Below are positions 48,916 through 60,319 of a stretch of 64,000 bases of DNA, piece after piece (position 1 is the first letter of the stretch; each line of letters starts with the position of its first letter). The stretch is from a bacterium (GTDB lineage: Bacteria; SAR324; XYD2-FULL-50-16): positions 1 to 64,000 of the forward strand of contig JAHJTV010000028.1 of assembly GCA_018829445.1 (NCBI GenBank). The letters are read 5' to 3'. The notes below the pieces were generated by a model. That model did no database searches. It saw only the letters and a list, made by a program, of their open reading frames with translations, and was not told where the DNA came from. A program made the translations under genes and the position numbers.

Positions 48916-49028
48916 GGTAGGGCGGCCCTACGTGGCCGCCATCTGGTTGAGAAGTGTGAATTAGAAATCATGTCACACTCCCCGTATTTCTCATACTTAT
49001 TTGGCGCCCATGTAAGGGCGCCCTCCCG
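48916..49028. repeat. GGTAGGGCGG palindromic repeat pair
   Basis: 48916-48940 (GGCGGCCCTACGTGGCCGCC hairpin) and 49003-49028 (GGCGCCCATGTAAGGGCGCC hairpin) are two arms of the dispersed family, 60 bp apart, between the PAP2 and DUF554 genes. Confidence 0.75.
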
Positions 49029-49090
49029 TTATATTGATATGACAGGGTCATTCCGGGATAAAACATAAGAATTTAATTTATCAATGTGCT

Positions 49091-49774
49091 CTAAAAAAAA
49101 GACCGTACCAGATAGTAAACCAAAGGAATAAAAATGGCGGGCACCATGTTCCCGACCCGGATTTTGACAATGCCCAGCAGATTGATACCGATGGCCGCTA
49201 TTAAAAGACCTCCGGTTGCGGACATTTGGGCAATGACGGAGGCAATCAGAAAAGGCTTGATCAGCCCGGCTGTAATTGTCAGTACACCCTGATACAAAAA
49301 AACGGGAACAGAGGAGAGTAATACCCCAATTCCCAGCGAAGAAGCGAAGATAATGGCTGAAATCCCATCCAGTGCAGATTTGGCAAACAGGGTCTGATGA
49401 TTCCCGGTCAGACCGCTTTCAAATGATCCTACAATGGCCATGGAGCCCACACAATAAACCAGGCTGGCTGTTACAAATCCTTTCGCCACCGATCCACTTT
49501 CACTGGAAAACCTGCTCTCTATCCACCTCCCCAATGCTTCCAGACCACTTTCAATGCCGACGAATTCTCCGATGACACTACCCAAAGCAAGGCTGATTAT
49601 CACAATTAAAAGATCATCTGTCTTCAAAGCACTCTTGATTCCGATTAAAATAATGGCAAGACTGAGTGCCTGCATCACGGTTTTTTTATACCTCTCCGGA
49701 ATTCCTTTCTTTAGAAAAAGTCCCAGCAGGCTTCCTGCAATAATCGAAACAGCATTAACAATCGTACCAAGCAT
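49091..49774 (-). CDS. DUF554-family membrane protein
   Basis: A 227-residue inner-membrane protein with about seven hydrophobic segments. MLGTIVNAVSIIAGSLLGLFLKKGIPE, GSVIGEFVGIE, VGSMAIVGSFESGLTG, AKSALDGISAIIFAS and GGLLIAAIGINLL are diagnostic of DUF554 (YdfK/YqgA-like). Function unknown. ATG at 49774 is chosen; a TTG two codons upstream is the alternative, and neither has a clear ribosome-binding site. Monocistronic. Confidence 0.92.
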   Translation of the reverse strand: MLGTIVNAVSIIAGSLLGLFLKKGIPERYKKTVMQALSLAIILIGIKSALKTDDLLIVIISLALGSVIGEFVGIESGLEALGRWIESRFSSESGSVAKGFVTASLVYCVGSMAIVGSFESGLTGNHQTLFAKSALDGISAIIFASSLGIGVLLSSVPVFLYQGVLTITAGLIKPFLIASVIAQMSATGGLLIAAIGINLLGIVKIRVGNMVPAIFIPLVYYLVRSFF

Positions 49775-50538
49775 ATACAAATCGAATTGAGGGGGGCTGC
49801 AGACACAAAGCCCTATTATTAATGACTTGAGAGTCCAAAATTCTCACTGTCATGCCGGGCTTGACCTAATGTCATTAACTGAAGGAATTATATATTCAAT
49901 TCTTCTATTCAACCTTATGACCAGACTACGAGATCTTTTAATTTATTGCAGGTAATAACGGTAGGGCGGCCTTACATGGCCGCCTTTGGTTCCGCGCTGG
50001 CGGGGATGTAACTCCGCCCTACCATTTATATTCTGCATTCTTTGTAGTTCAATGAAGGTGAATGACCTTAACTAAATGACATTTGAGCTTGACCCGGCAT
50101 CCATTAGTTATAAGATGCTGCAATCATTATGGATTCCAACTCAAAGCCGGAATGACACAATCTCTGTTCAATACAACCTATAACTTCAGCAAAATAGAAG
50201 AGAATTTTTAACTGTCGAATTAATGAAATAAAAAGATCATTATCACTTCGGTTAAGATCTTTGTCCATCAATTCGTGCGGGATTGCAGGTGGTTTTAATC
50301 CTAGCGCTTTCCTCACAAATGACAGGTAAAAACCGATAAAAAATCCAGTCTTGTAAAATGTACCTAACCTGATACAATTTGCGCTAGGCTTTAAAATGTT
50401 AAAGCAGGTGCTAATTTCAAGTATGTACTTGGGAGCGGTTATTGCAATAAATCTAATAACAATAGTCCTGTGTTTATTGTAACCAGACTCTTTCTTAAAA
50501 CCGGTATCAGCCTTGGCTGATTTCAATGGGAGATTTTT
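49775..50538. repeat. Composite dispersed repeat (copy B) and gene-free spacer
   Basis: 49852-50101 is bounded by imperfect inverted repeats (ATGCCGGGCTTGACC ... GACCCGGCAT, continuing inward as TGTCATTA-like matches). Inside, 49892-50083 is homologous to 141-321, and 49960-49984 plus 49999-50023 are the GGTAGGGCGG hairpin pair. A degenerate CCGGAAT repeat ends near 50155. The remainder up to acnA has no convincing gene; a 154-codon minus-strand frame crossing it was rejected. Confidence 0.75.
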
Positions 50539-53223
50539 ATGGATAAAGATAAATTTGGCAGTCGCCAAAAAATTCAGTTAAAATCCGGATCAGCTGATTT
50601 TTACAATATCAATAAACTGGAGCAGGACGGTATCGGCAAAATAGATCGGCTTCCATTCTCAATCAAAATCCTGTTGGAACAAACTCTCAGAAATCTTGAC
50701 GGTTTTCAGGTTAATGAGGACGATATTGTGGCCTTGGCCAACTGGAGAGCCGATGAGAAATCTGAAAAGGAGATCCCCTTTAAACCCACCCGGGTTATTT
50801 TGCAGGACTTCACTGGTGTACCGGCTTTGGTCGATCTGGCCGCCCTACGAAGCTCAATGAAAAAACTTGGAGGTGATCCCGCCGTGATAAACCCACGGAT
50901 TCCCGTCGATCTGATCATCGATCATTCTATCCAGGTCGATTCGTTTGGATTACCCGGATCGCTACAAATCAATATGGAGAAGGAATTCGAGCGCAATCGT
51001 GAGCGCTATGAATTTCTGAAATGGGGACAGCATAATTTTAAGGATTTGAATATCTATCCGCCGGGAGTTGGTATTGTACATCAAGTCAACCTGGAATCCC
51101 TGGCCAATGTTGTTCAGCTTAGGGATAATACTCTCTTTTCCGACACCGTGGTCGGAACCGATTCTCACACACCAATGATCAACAGTCTCGGTGTTTTGGG
51201 ATGGGGAGTTGGGGGTATTGAGGCAGAATCCGTGATGCTGGGGCAACCTATTTACATGCAGATCCCTCAGGTTGTGGGATTTAAACTCAGCGGAGCACTT
51301 CAACCCGGGACAACAGCAACGGATCTGGTTTTCAGAATAGTGCAGATTTTGCGTGAGATCGGTGTGGTCGAAAAATTCGTTGAATTCTTTGGTGAAGGTT
51401 TGTCAGGTCTCAGCCTGGCAGACAGAGCCACCATCTCCAACATGGCTCCTGAATATGGTGCTACCATGGGGTTTTTTCCAACTGATGAGGAAACATTACG
51501 ATATCTAAAAGCAACTGGCAGGAGCAATGAAATATTGGAAAGAGTTGAATCATACTGCAAAGAGCAGGGGATTTTCCGTGTCCACGAGATGAAAGCACCC
51601 GATTTCTCTGAAGTAGTGGCGTTGGATCTCTCTACTGTCGAATCTTCCCTGGCCGGCCCCAAACGCCCCCAGGACAGGATTTCTCTAAAGGATATGAAAC
51701 CGGTCTGGAATAAGCTTCTGCCCCAGCCTGTCAAGAAACGGGGATTTGAATTAAATGAAAGGGAGCTTACAAAATCAGTCAGAATCGCTCTCCCGGAAAC
51801 CGGTGACAGTTTCGAGCTGACACACGGCTCTGTCGTGCTGGCAGCCATTACCTCCTGCACCAATACCAGCAATCCTTCGGTAATGATTGCCGCCGGACTG
51901 CTGGCTAAAAAGGCGGTGGACAAGGGATTGAAGGTCAAACCCTGGATAAAGACCTCCTTGGCTCCCGGATCACGAGTGGTAACCGACTATCTTCGCAAAG
52001 CCGGACTTGATGAATACCTGGAAAAACTTGGCTTTTTTACGGTTGGATATGGTTGCACCAGTTGTATCGGAAATTCAGGCCCCTTATCCCAACCCATTAG
52101 TGATGCCATTGTGGAACAGGAACTGGTGGTTGCCGCGGTGCTTTCGGGCAATCGGAATTTCGAAGGTCGGGTTAACCCGCTTACCAAGGCCAACTTTCTG
52201 GCAAGTCCGCCATTGGTTGTGGCCTATGCCATCGCCGGCACCTTAAACATCGATCTGCTGAATGAACCGCTGGGGAGTGATAAAAATGGTAATCCGGTGA
52301 TGTTAAAGGATATCTGGCCAGGTAAAGAGGAGATCACCCGGGTTGAAGAGCTCATCACTCCGGAGATGTACCTGGAGCGATATAGCAATTACGAAACCCT
52401 CTCTCCGATCTGGAACGATATCCCTACAAAAGGTACCGAGGTTTACGACTGGGATGAAGCCTCCACCTATATCCGAAATCCTCCCTTCTTTCAGGACATG
52501 AATGTAAATATCAACCCTCTGCAGGATATCAAAGACGCCAGGGTATTGGTGAAGGTCGGAGATTCGGTCACCACCGACCATATCTCTCCGGCAGGCGCCA
52601 TTGCCAGTAACACTCCGGCTGCCAACTACCTGATTGCTCGTGGGATTGAGACTAAAGACTTCAACTCCTATGGGTCCAGGAGAGGAAATGATGAGGTCAT
52701 GGTTCGCGGCACCTTCGCCAATATTCGTCTTCGTAATCAACTGGCACCTGGTACTGAGGGAGGAGTTACCACTTATTTGCCAACAACAGAACAAACATCA
52801 GTATTTGAAGCAGCGGAAAAATATAAAGCGTCCGCTACGCCCTTGGTTGTCCTGGCAGGAAAAGAGTATGGAACAGGCTCTTCCCGGGACTGGGCGGCCA
52901 AGGGCACTTATCTATTGGGGATTAAGGCCGTCATTGCTGTTAGTTATGAACGTATCCACCGTTCAAACCTTTTGGGTATGGGAGTGCTTCCTCTCCAGTT
53001 CAAAAACGATGATTCACCGGAAAAACTTGGGCTCACAGGAAAAGAAACCTACAGTATTCTTGGTCTTAAGGATGATATCAAACCGAAACAGGAGCTCATC
53101 CTCAAAATTGATGACAAAGAGGTTGCTGTCACCTTGCGCCTGGATACCCCGGTGGAAATTGAGTATTTTAAAAACGGTGGGATTTTACACACTGTTCTAA
53201 GAAAATTTATTAAGGAGGTGTGA
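50539..53223 (+). CDS. acnA: Aconitate hydratase A
   Basis: An 894-residue TCA-cycle enzyme interconverting citrate and isocitrate. The [4Fe-4S] ligands are visible as C440 ([11 protein letters not shown]), C506 and C509 (GYGCTSCIG). Substrate motifs include [25 protein letters not shown] and the swivelling C-terminal domain [17 protein letters not shown]. Length and order match the AcnA/IRP1 type, not AcnB. GGGAG about 7 nt before the ATG. Probably monocistronic. The product feeds isocitrate dehydrogenase (icd, 5 kb upstream). Confidence 0.97.
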   Translation: MDKDKFGSRQKIQLKSGSADFYNINKLEQDGIGKIDRLPFSIKILLEQTLRNLDGFQVNEDDIVALANWRADEKSEKEIPFKPTRVILQDFTGVPALVDLAALRSSMKKLGGDPAVINPRIPVDLIIDHSIQVDSFGLPGSLQINMEKEFERNRERYEFLKWGQHNFKDLNIYPPGVGIVHQVNLESLANVVQLRDNTLFSDTVVGTDSHTPMINSLGVLGWGVGGIEAESVMLGQPIYMQIPQVVGFKLSGALQPGTTATDLVFRIVQILREIGVVEKFVEFFGEGLSGLSLADRATISNMAPEYGATMGFFPTDEETLRYLKATGRSNEILERVESYCKEQGIFRVHEMKAPDFSEVVALDLSTVESSLAGPKRPQDRISLKDMKPVWNKLLPQPVKKRGFELNERELTKSVRIALPETGDSFELTHGSVVLAAITSCTNTSNPSVMIAAGLLAKKAVDKGLKVKPWIKTSLAPGSRVVTDYLRKAGLDEYLEKLGFFTVGYGCTSCIGNSGPLSQPISDAIVEQELVVAAVLSGNRNFEGRVNPLTKANFLASPPLVVAYAIAGTLNIDLLNEPLGSDKNGNPVMLKDIWPGKEEITRVEELITPEMYLERYSNYETLSPIWNDIPTKGTEVYDWDEASTYIRNPPFFQDMNVNINPLQDIKDARVLVKVGDSVTTDHISPAGAIASNTPAANYLIARGIETKDFNSYGSRRGNDEVMVRGTFANIRLRNQLAPGTEGGVTTYLPTTEQTSVFEAAEKYKASATPLVVLAGKEYGTGSSRDWAAKGTYLLGIKAVIAVSYERIHRSNLLGMGVLPLQFKNDDSPEKLGLTGKETYSILGLKDDIKPKQELILKIDDKEVAVTLRLDTPVEIEYFKNGGILHTVLRKFIKEV

Positions 53224-53382
53224 CGTAGAGCAAATAAGGCTTCCCGACACAACCAAAATTATCTCCCAATCGGGTGTTAATTTACTAAAATTTGTTGATC
53301 GGTGAAACTGTCTGTGTTAAATTTACCCTGTGCCAATGAAGCTTTTTTTAAATTATGTTGACCAACTTTTATGGAGGTTCAC

Positions 53383-53658
53383 ATGAAAACACTTGAACTT
53401 GATGTCAAGGATCAAAAGCTTGATTTTAAAACTGCCGAAAAAATGGCTGATTCCAAGGCAGAGGCCGAATTGGGGGACTGTATCCGATTGGGATGGTATA
53501 ATGATGAATTGAAGCTTGTTTCTCCGGATCACCTGCTCGGCAGCCCGGAAAAGCCTCAGCAAGGGGTGGAGTCATTTGCAAAGAGTCGTGGCGCTGAAAT
53601 GGAAATCGATGTCTATGGAGGGCGTTATCGCTTTTATTATAAGCAGTTTGCGGATTAG
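53383..53658 (+). CDS. Small conserved protein, DUF5619/AF1514-like
   Basis: A 91-residue cytosolic protein (MKTLELDVKDQKLDFKTAEKMA...). The pattern of a short N-terminal strand pair, a helix rich in Ala/Glu, then GWYNDELKLVSPDHLLG resembles DUF5619 small proteins; the assignment is tentative. GGAGG 6-7 nt before the ATG at 53383 makes that start clear; a frame from 53371 lacks a site. The C-terminus ends YGGRYRFYYKQF, a probable beta strand. No known function. Confidence 0.75.
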   Translation: MKTLELDVKDQKLDFKTAEKMADSKAEAELGDCIRLGWYNDELKLVSPDHLLGSPEKPQQGVESFAKSRGAEMEIDVYGGRYRFYYKQFAD

Positions 53659-53734
53659 CTACTCAATTAAACGTTAAACCGGGATTGACACCAACTGCAT
53701 CTTAAGAGGTGTCATATGAATAGGAAATTAAGTG

Positions 53735-53780
53735 GGCGAAAGGTGGAACTCCAATAAGGGCAACACTTTTCGCCTTTTTT
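53735..53780 (+). terminator. Rho-independent terminator-like hairpin
   Basis: GGCGAAAGGTG (53735-53745) pairs with CACTTTTCGCC (53764-53774) apart from one G-T, followed by six Ts. A second smaller stem (GACACC ... GGTGTC) precedes it near 53687-53713. Suits termination after the small DUF5619-like gene. Confidence 0.65.
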
Positions 53781-53893
53781 GTTGGCCACTCTATTAAACC
53801 AACAGAGACCTGTTTTGAGTTGTATCATCTTTTCCAAATGGTGATACCCTTTTTTGTCACATTTGTGAGACTATAATTTCACACGACAAATGA

Positions 53894-54058
53894 ATGATCC
53901 ATAAAGATATTTACACCGGACACCGACCGGTAGCAATTGGTGTTGATCACCCCGGTTTACGGCTGGAGGAGCCCCTCACTGCAGAGCAGCAATCAGCTCT
54001 GTTTGAAGATATTTTGATAAAACGAGGGGATGAAGGGGTCAATCAGGCCATTCAATAA
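53894..54058 (+). CDS. Possible small protein or gene remnant (54 residues)
   Basis: An open frame that would encode MIHKDIYTGHRPVAIGVDH and ends RGDEGVNQAIQ. It has ordinary codon use and a mix of polar and hydrophobic residues, but no clear ribosome-binding site and no recognised family. It could be a genuine small gene or the end of a decayed one. Other sequence in 53781-54185 holds nothing recognisable. Confidence 0.35.
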   Translation: MIHKDIYTGHRPVAIGVDHPGLRLEEPLTAEQQSALFEDILIKRGDEGVNQAIQ

Positions 54059-54185
54059 AGGATTCAGCCGTCTCTTTTATGTTGAAACAATTGTGTGTCA
54101 TGATACAAGTAAACTCAAACCAATCTCAATCAACCGCCTAAAAGAGGTGATAATTGGGCGGTTAAAGCGATCAATAAAGCCCCTG

Positions 54186-55181
54186 TTACACCTTTTGGGA
54201 AGTGCCGGACATAAACAGCGGATTTGTTTTTCCCAGGTATTCTTTCAGTTTGTACCCCAGGTAGTTGCCCAGGATTTTGTGCTTGATGAGCTTCAGACAA
54301 TCATTGGTAGCCTGGGGGTCAGCCCCAAGTTGTTCGGTGACATAAACAAAGTATTCCTCTTCTAAACGACCAACTTTCTTGGAACTGATAAGAATCTGGG
54401 ATAGATAGGTGAGCAAACGGTATTTCTGTTCACTGGATACCCGGATTGTTTCCAGATCCGGTTTGGTTTTTCGCTTTATCAGCTCGATATAATGCTTAAC
54501 TCTGTCTTCTTCCCGATCACTGCGAACAATGGAATTGAGGTAATTCATCTCCGTTTTGGTCAGTACCTTGTCCGCATTGATCAACCCGATGGAAGCCAGG
54601 GCAAACCATTTTTTCTGTTTGGAGTCCAGGGATTGAAAAAAGCGGGAAAAATAGATCTGATCGTAGAGTTCCTCATCACTGAGCTTGTCATCGGGATTAT
54701 AGGTTTCATCGCCTGTTTCCCTGCTTTCCCACAGTTTTTCGTTCATCTCCTTTATAATCTGCTCTTTATGGCGGAGCAGCAGATCCGAATCGTACTTCTG
54801 CAATGCAGATTTAAGGGTCAGTTTTAAGTCATCTTTCTGCCACGGTTTTGCGATATACCGGTAGAGAGCTGCATGGTTAATGGCATTGGTCACGCCTTCG
54901 ATCTGGCTTTGTCCGGTGAGTAGGATATTGACAGCAGCCGGATAATCCTCATGGATTTTGATCAATAATTCATCCCCTTTCATTTCCGGCATGATGTGAT
55001 CGGATATAACAACTGCCAGCTTATGTCCCTCCTCAAAGAGTTCTCCGCATAATTCCAATGCTTCTATCCCGTTGGGCGCTAATTCCACCTGATATTCCCC
55101 CGTTGGATCAGAAAGATCCATTTCCAGACTTTTGAGAATGGTTTCCTCATCATCCACACAAAGAACTATTTTATTTCCCAT
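54186..55181 (-). CDS. Response regulator with C-terminal TerB-like domain
   Basis: A 331-residue protein. Receiver 1-125 with D10, D11 and phosphoacceptor D61 (VVISDHIMPEMKG), T (LLTGQS) and K (YIAKPW). The atypical receiver spacing and IAKPW are as in RpfG-like receivers, but no HD-GYP domain follows. Residues about 180-310 are a TerB-like helical module (SKQKKWFALASIGLINADKVLTKTEMNYLNSI) related to the N-terminus of the protein at 3377-4915. Output is probably protein-protein, not DNA binding. It lies 150 bp downstream of the receiver-histidine kinase on the same strand, a likely partner. Confidence 0.85.
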   Translation of the reverse strand: MGNKIVLCVDDEETILKSLEMDLSDPTGEYQVELAPNGIEALELCGELFEEGHKLAVVISDHIMPEMKGDELLIKIHEDYPAAVNILLTGQSQIEGVTNAINHAALYRYIAKPWQKDDLKLTLKSALQKYDSDLLLRHKEQIIKEMNEKLWESRETGDETYNPDDKLSDEELYDQIYFSRFFQSLDSKQKKWFALASIGLINADKVLTKTEMNYLNSIVRSDREEDRVKHYIELIKRKTKPDLETIRVSSEQKYRLLTYLSQILISSKKVGRLEEEYFVYVTEQLGADPQATNDCLKLIKHKILGNYLGYKLKEYLGKTNPLFMSGTSQKV

Positions 55182-55331
55182 TTGATCTCCTTTTCCTGTT
55201 ATTCACATTAGTCAGGTGCGGTTTTTTCTTTTCCGATTTTTACTTGGCCGTTAGAAAAGCTTATAATAGATATACTGTTTCAGTTTGGTTACCATTTCAT
55301 GACAAATTGCGTATAAAGTCAACAACTCACA

Positions 55332-56741
<1,410 letters not shown>

Positions 56742-57233
56742 ACATTCCCTTGAATTTTGTGATCTGACTGCAGGCTGGTACTCTCTAAAAAACAATCTTT
56801 CTCAACCGCGGGAGTTGAATTGATCACTGTTCAATATCACCTGCATCTTTTTCATATTATTGACTGTGACATTAGCAGTCATAAAGCTAATATGCAATAG
56901 TATAAGCAGTTCTAGATTCATCGTTATCAGTGGATAGTCGAGGACGACAGGCTGCTTATTCTTCCGTCCAGCTTTTTCCTCCTCCCGGTTCCTTGGGGAA
57001 GGAAAAAGATTCACAGCGTAGGGGTATATAAAACAGGAGGTGTGCGGTTTACGTCATAAAATTAAAAATTTACAATGACGAATTTTTTATACAATATGTA
57101 TAAAAAGAATCACCATTAAAATCTGAACTGAGATCCCATGAAGTATTGTAAACATTCTTTCAGATGGCAATGCGGGGGCTTGGAAAAAAACGAATCACAA
57201 AGCGGGAGTTTCACTTTAAACAGAGGAGAGTGA
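56742..57233. promoter_or_regulatory. Divergent spacer with AT-rich palindrome
   Basis: No gene. TTTTTATAC (57084-57092) and GTATAAAAA (57098-57106) form a 9-bp inverted repeat, a possible operator between the divergent receiver-histidine kinase and lone-receiver genes. A 70-codon minus-strand frame at 56802-57014 is not supported. Confidence 0.4.
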
Positions 57234-57602
57234 ATGGAAGATAAACCCACAATTCTGGTTGTGGACGATACTCCGGAAAATATAGATATCCTGGTTGGCA
57301 TATTAAAAGAGTCGTATCGGGTGAAAGCGGCTATCAGTGGAGAAAAAGCCCTGAAAAGTGCAAAGAAAAATCCACCGGATCTGATTCTGCTGGACATCAT
57401 GATGCCGGGAATGGATGGTTACCAGGTTTTTGAGCAACTGAAAGCTGATCCTGTGACTGCGAATGTCCCGGTTGTTTTTGTCACCGGCAGAAGTGAAAGT
57501 GCCGATTTGGAAAAGGGAATGGCAATGGGGGCCAGAGGGTATCTCACCAAACCGGTGGATCCGGTAAAGGTCACCACATTGGTTCATGAAATTCTTTCTT
57601 AA
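57234..57602 (+). CDS. Single-domain receiver (CheY-like)
   Basis: A 122-residue stand-alone receiver: TILVVDDTPENIDIL, phosphoacceptor D54 (LILLDIMMPGMDGYQ), T (FVTGRSE) and K (YLTKPVD). With no output domain it would act as a phosphate shuttle or sink, or bind a target directly. GGAGAG about 5 nt before the ATG. It is about 100 bp upstream of the Cache-PAS sensor and so probably in the same transcript as the downstream hybrid kinase. Confidence 0.93.
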   Translation: MEDKPTILVVDDTPENIDILVGILKESYRVKAAISGEKALKSAKKNPPDLILLDIMMPGMDGYQVFEQLKADPVTANVPVVFVTGRSESADLEKGMAMGARGYLTKPVDPVKVTTLVHEILS

Positions 57603-57705
57603 TATGCAAGATTGCTAATACACTTAAACTTCTAATCCCTTGTCACTATCAGGTAAAAAACAACCATGGAAAAACGAGTTTAGAATCCAAATTCAGGTTT
57701 AAGTC

Positions 57706-59670
57706 ATGATAAAATCTCCATATGTTTTTTTTAGACAATTTACGGTTTTAATACTCATCTCACAGATCTTTTTAGGCTTTTTAATCATAAATATTTTTGC
57801 TGAAGAGTCTGTCCTTCGATCCGTAAAAGACCTGAGCCCTGATTACAGAAAAGAAATTGTCAATAAGGCGGACACCGAAATCGAATTTAAAAGAGAGATA
57901 CTGTCCAATTTTGTTCAACAGATTGAGGATAAGGTTCGCACTTTGGCAAATAATGATTTCACCCTCAGATATGCCGCTCAAAACAATGCGGAGAACAGAA
58001 AGAACCTAACGCAACTGTTTTTTATCGTAGCGTCCGGAAACGGAGGTTTTATGCAGGTTCGATTTCTGGATGCCGGGGGATGGGAAAAAGTGAGGGTGGA
58101 CAGACCACAAGGTCAGGATATTCCGATTGTTATAGAGGGAAAAAGCCTTCAAAACAAGGGAAAGCGGGATTACTTTTTGTCCATTAAAGAAACTCCGGCC
58201 GGTCAACTCTGGCGCTCCAGGTTTGATCTGAATATTGAAAACGGGGAAATAGAACAACCGCTTAATCCAACTTTTCGTATTGGTAGCCCGGTGTATTTAA
58301 ATAACAGTTTCAAAGGAATCGTTATTATCAATCTTAGGCTGGAACCTGTTTTAAAGCTTTTGCGCAATTCCACGGATTTTGACATCTACCTGGTTGATCA
58401 GGATGGAAGATACATTATACATCCTGACCGTAAAAAGGAGTGGAGCCGTTACTTCCCTGAAAGGGGCCAGATCCTGGACGCCTTTCCTGATGCGGGGAGT
58501 CAGATCTTAAGACAGGAGAACTATAAAAACAGCCTGTTTTCCTATTCTCTTAATCGAGATCTTCAAAACAGTGAACATCTGAAAATCATTTTTGTTCCGA
58601 AAAGAGAAAAGGATTTTCTACTCTCCGAATCCATTCGGGAGTGGTTAAAAAAAAATCCCGAATTGAGTCTGGGAATACTCTTTGTCATTTTGTTGGCGGG
58701 AGTGACACTGGGAGTCATTTTGTATTGGAATCGCAAACTGGTAAGGGAAATAGTCGAAAAAAAAGTGGTTGAAAAACGTCTTTTGGAAAACGAACGCAAA
58801 ACCAGGGCGGTGAGTGAGGCCATTCACGATGGACTGATTATGATAGATGACAAGGCAACAATTATGTACTGGAACCGATCAGCTGAACGACTTTTCGGAA
58901 TGTCCGCTGATGAGGTGATGGGTCAGGACATGCATAGCTTTTTGGTTCCTGAGAAGTATCATAACCAGACCAAATCCGGATTAAAAAATTTTGCCAAAAC
59001 AGGACAGGGACCGGTAGTCGGGAAACTGCAGGAATTGACGGCCCTGGGTAAGGATGGAATCCCATTCCCTGTTGAAGTCGGTGTTTCCGCTTTTCAAGTC
59101 GGAGAAAATTGGTATGCTGTGGGTACCATCAGAGATATCACCGAACGTAAGCGTATAGAGGACAAACTGCGGGAATCTGAAGATCGAGTTACAACGGTTC
59201 TGAATTCGATCAACACGGGGATTATTATTATCAATCCCCAAAGCCGAACCATCGTCGATACTAATCCTGTTGCAGCAAAGATGATCGGACTATCTGCGGA
59301 GGATATTACAGGTAAAACCTGTCACCAGTTCATCTGTCCACGGAAATATAAAGAGTGCCCCATCATTGACCTGGAAAAAAAAGTAGATAACACGGAGGGT
59401 GTTTTGGTAACAGGCGATGGGAAGCAGATTCCAATCCTGAAAACTGTTGTTCCCGTTATGCTGGGCGGAGAGAAACATCTGTTGGAGAGCTTTGTGGACT
59501 TGACAGGGCGTAAGGTTGTTGAAGAGGAGTTAAAAAATAAGATGGTTGAACTGGAACGATTTAACCAGCTTACAATTGACCGGGAAGAGCGCATGATAGA
59601 ACTGAAGGAGGAAATTAATCAGCTGTGTGTCCAGATGGGGAACTCCCCAAAATATAAAATTGTCGGTTAA
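57706..59670 (+). CDS. Cache-PAS-PAS membrane sensor lacking an output domain
   Basis: A 654-residue inner-membrane protein. TM1 about 12-32; extracytoplasmic dCache-like domain about 35-320 (FMQVRFLDAGGWEKVRVDR, GSPVYLNNSFKGIVIINL, LVDQDGRYIIHP); TM2 about 322-345; PAS1 about 365-480; PAS2 about 490-610 with CHQFICPRKYKECPI; then a C-terminal coiled coil ending ELKEEINQLCVQMG. No kinase, cyclase or phosphatase domain follows, although this final coiled-coil sequence often leads into one. It may hand the signal to the V4R protein or hybrid kinase encoded next. The V4R gene follows by 14 bp. Confidence 0.88.
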   Translation: MIKSPYVFFRQFTVLILISQIFLGFLIINIFAEESVLRSVKDLSPDYRKEIVNKADTEIEFKREILSNFVQQIEDKVRTLANNDFTLRYAAQNNAENRKNLTQLFFIVASGNGGFMQVRFLDAGGWEKVRVDRPQGQDIPIVIEGKSLQNKGKRDYFLSIKETPAGQLWRSRFDLNIENGEIEQPLNPTFRIGSPVYLNNSFKGIVIINLRLEPVLKLLRNSTDFDIYLVDQDGRYIIHPDRKKEWSRYFPERGQILDAFPDAGSQILRQENYKNSLFSYSLNRDLQNSEHLKIIFVPKREKDFLLSESIREWLKKNPELSLGILFVILLAGVTLGVILYWNRKLVREIVEKKVVEKRLLENERKTRAVSEAIHDGLIMIDDKATIMYWNRSAERLFGMSADEVMGQDMHSFLVPEKYHNQTKSGLKNFAKTGQGPVVGKLQELTALGKDGIPFPVEVGVSAFQVGENWYAVGTIRDITERKRIEDKLRESEDRVTTVLNSINTGIIIINPQSRTIVDTNPVAAKMIGLSAEDITGKTCHQFICPRKYKECPIIDLEKKVDNTEGVLVTGDGKQIPILKTVVPVMLGGEKHLLESFVDLTGRKVVEEELKNKMVELERFNQLTIDREERMIELKEEINQLCVQMGNSPKYKIVG

Positions 59671-59684
59671 TAGCAGGAGGAGAT

Positions 59685-60215
59685 ATGTTTAAAGAAGAGC
59701 GCGAAGAGCTTCAATTTGACTGGAGCATGATCGGTGATATCGCAAAAGGTCGTCCAAACCTGGGATCCACAATGGATGTCTCGGTTTATCGCTTGATGCA
59801 GTTCACCTTGAGAGATGTCATCATTAAGGAGTTCGGCCCCGCAGTTGCGGATCGTATTTTTTACGATGCCGGTTTATCAGCAGGTCGTGAATTCTTTCGA
59901 CAACTGGTGAATAAAGACAATGATTTTAATGCTTTTATCCAGCAACTTCAGGATCTGCTGAGCAGCCTGAAAATCGGTATTTTAAGGATCGAGGCATCGG
60001 ATCTTGAAAAGATGCATTTCACCCTTACGGTTTCGGAAGATCTCGACTGTTCCGGTTTGCCTGTGTCTGATGAAACCATCTGTACCTATGACGAAGGATT
60101 TATCTCCGGGATCTTGTCGGAATATACGGGAAGTGCATTTGAAGTAAAAGAAGTTGACTGCTGGTGCTCAGGTGACCGGGTGTGCCGTTTTGAAGCGCGA
60201 CCAATAGCTGGTTAG
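59685..60215 (+). CDS. V4R-domain (4-vinyl reductase-like) protein
   Basis: A 176-residue cytosolic protein. The C-terminal half is a V4R/XylR-N-type domain: CTYDEGFISGILSEYTGSAFEVKEVDCWCSGDRVCRFE, with C133, C159, C161 and C167 as the characteristic cysteines that bind a metal or haem-like ligand in relatives. The N-terminal half (RLMQFTLRDVIIKEFGPAVADRIFYDAGLSAGREF) is the usual companion helical region. Such proteins bind small, often aromatic ligands or haem. GGAGGAGA before the ATG is strong. Placed between the sensor and the hybrid kinase, it is a candidate input protein. Confidence 0.88.
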   Translation: MFKEEREELQFDWSMIGDIAKGRPNLGSTMDVSVYRLMQFTLRDVIIKEFGPAVADRIFYDAGLSAGREFFRQLVNKDNDFNAFIQQLQDLLSSLKIGILRIEASDLEKMHFTLTVSEDLDCSGLPVSDETICTYDEGFISGILSEYTGSAFEVKEVDCWCSGDRVCRFEARPIAG

Positions 60216-60319
60216 AACAGCTCCAGCAAAGTTTTTATAGCCAAGGGAGCCCTAATTAGTCTTGTTCTGCGGGCTTGGTGTTTTATTCCACATCAATGGA
60301 AATTCAAGGTGAGATCACA

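Noticed and set aside
50104..50568. 154-codon minus-strand frame upstream of acnA
   Set aside because: Its C-terminal part is translated repeat sequence (CHSGFELESIM) and its start lies inside acnA; no ribosome-binding site or family.
52634..53200. 188-codon frame overlapping the acnA 3' end
   Set aside because: Out-of-frame shadow within a complete AcnA.
57706..60215. Frameshifted single gene (sensor plus V4R)
   Set aside because: The sensor stop is followed by a strong GGAGGAGA ribosome-binding site and a normal ATG, indicating separate genes.
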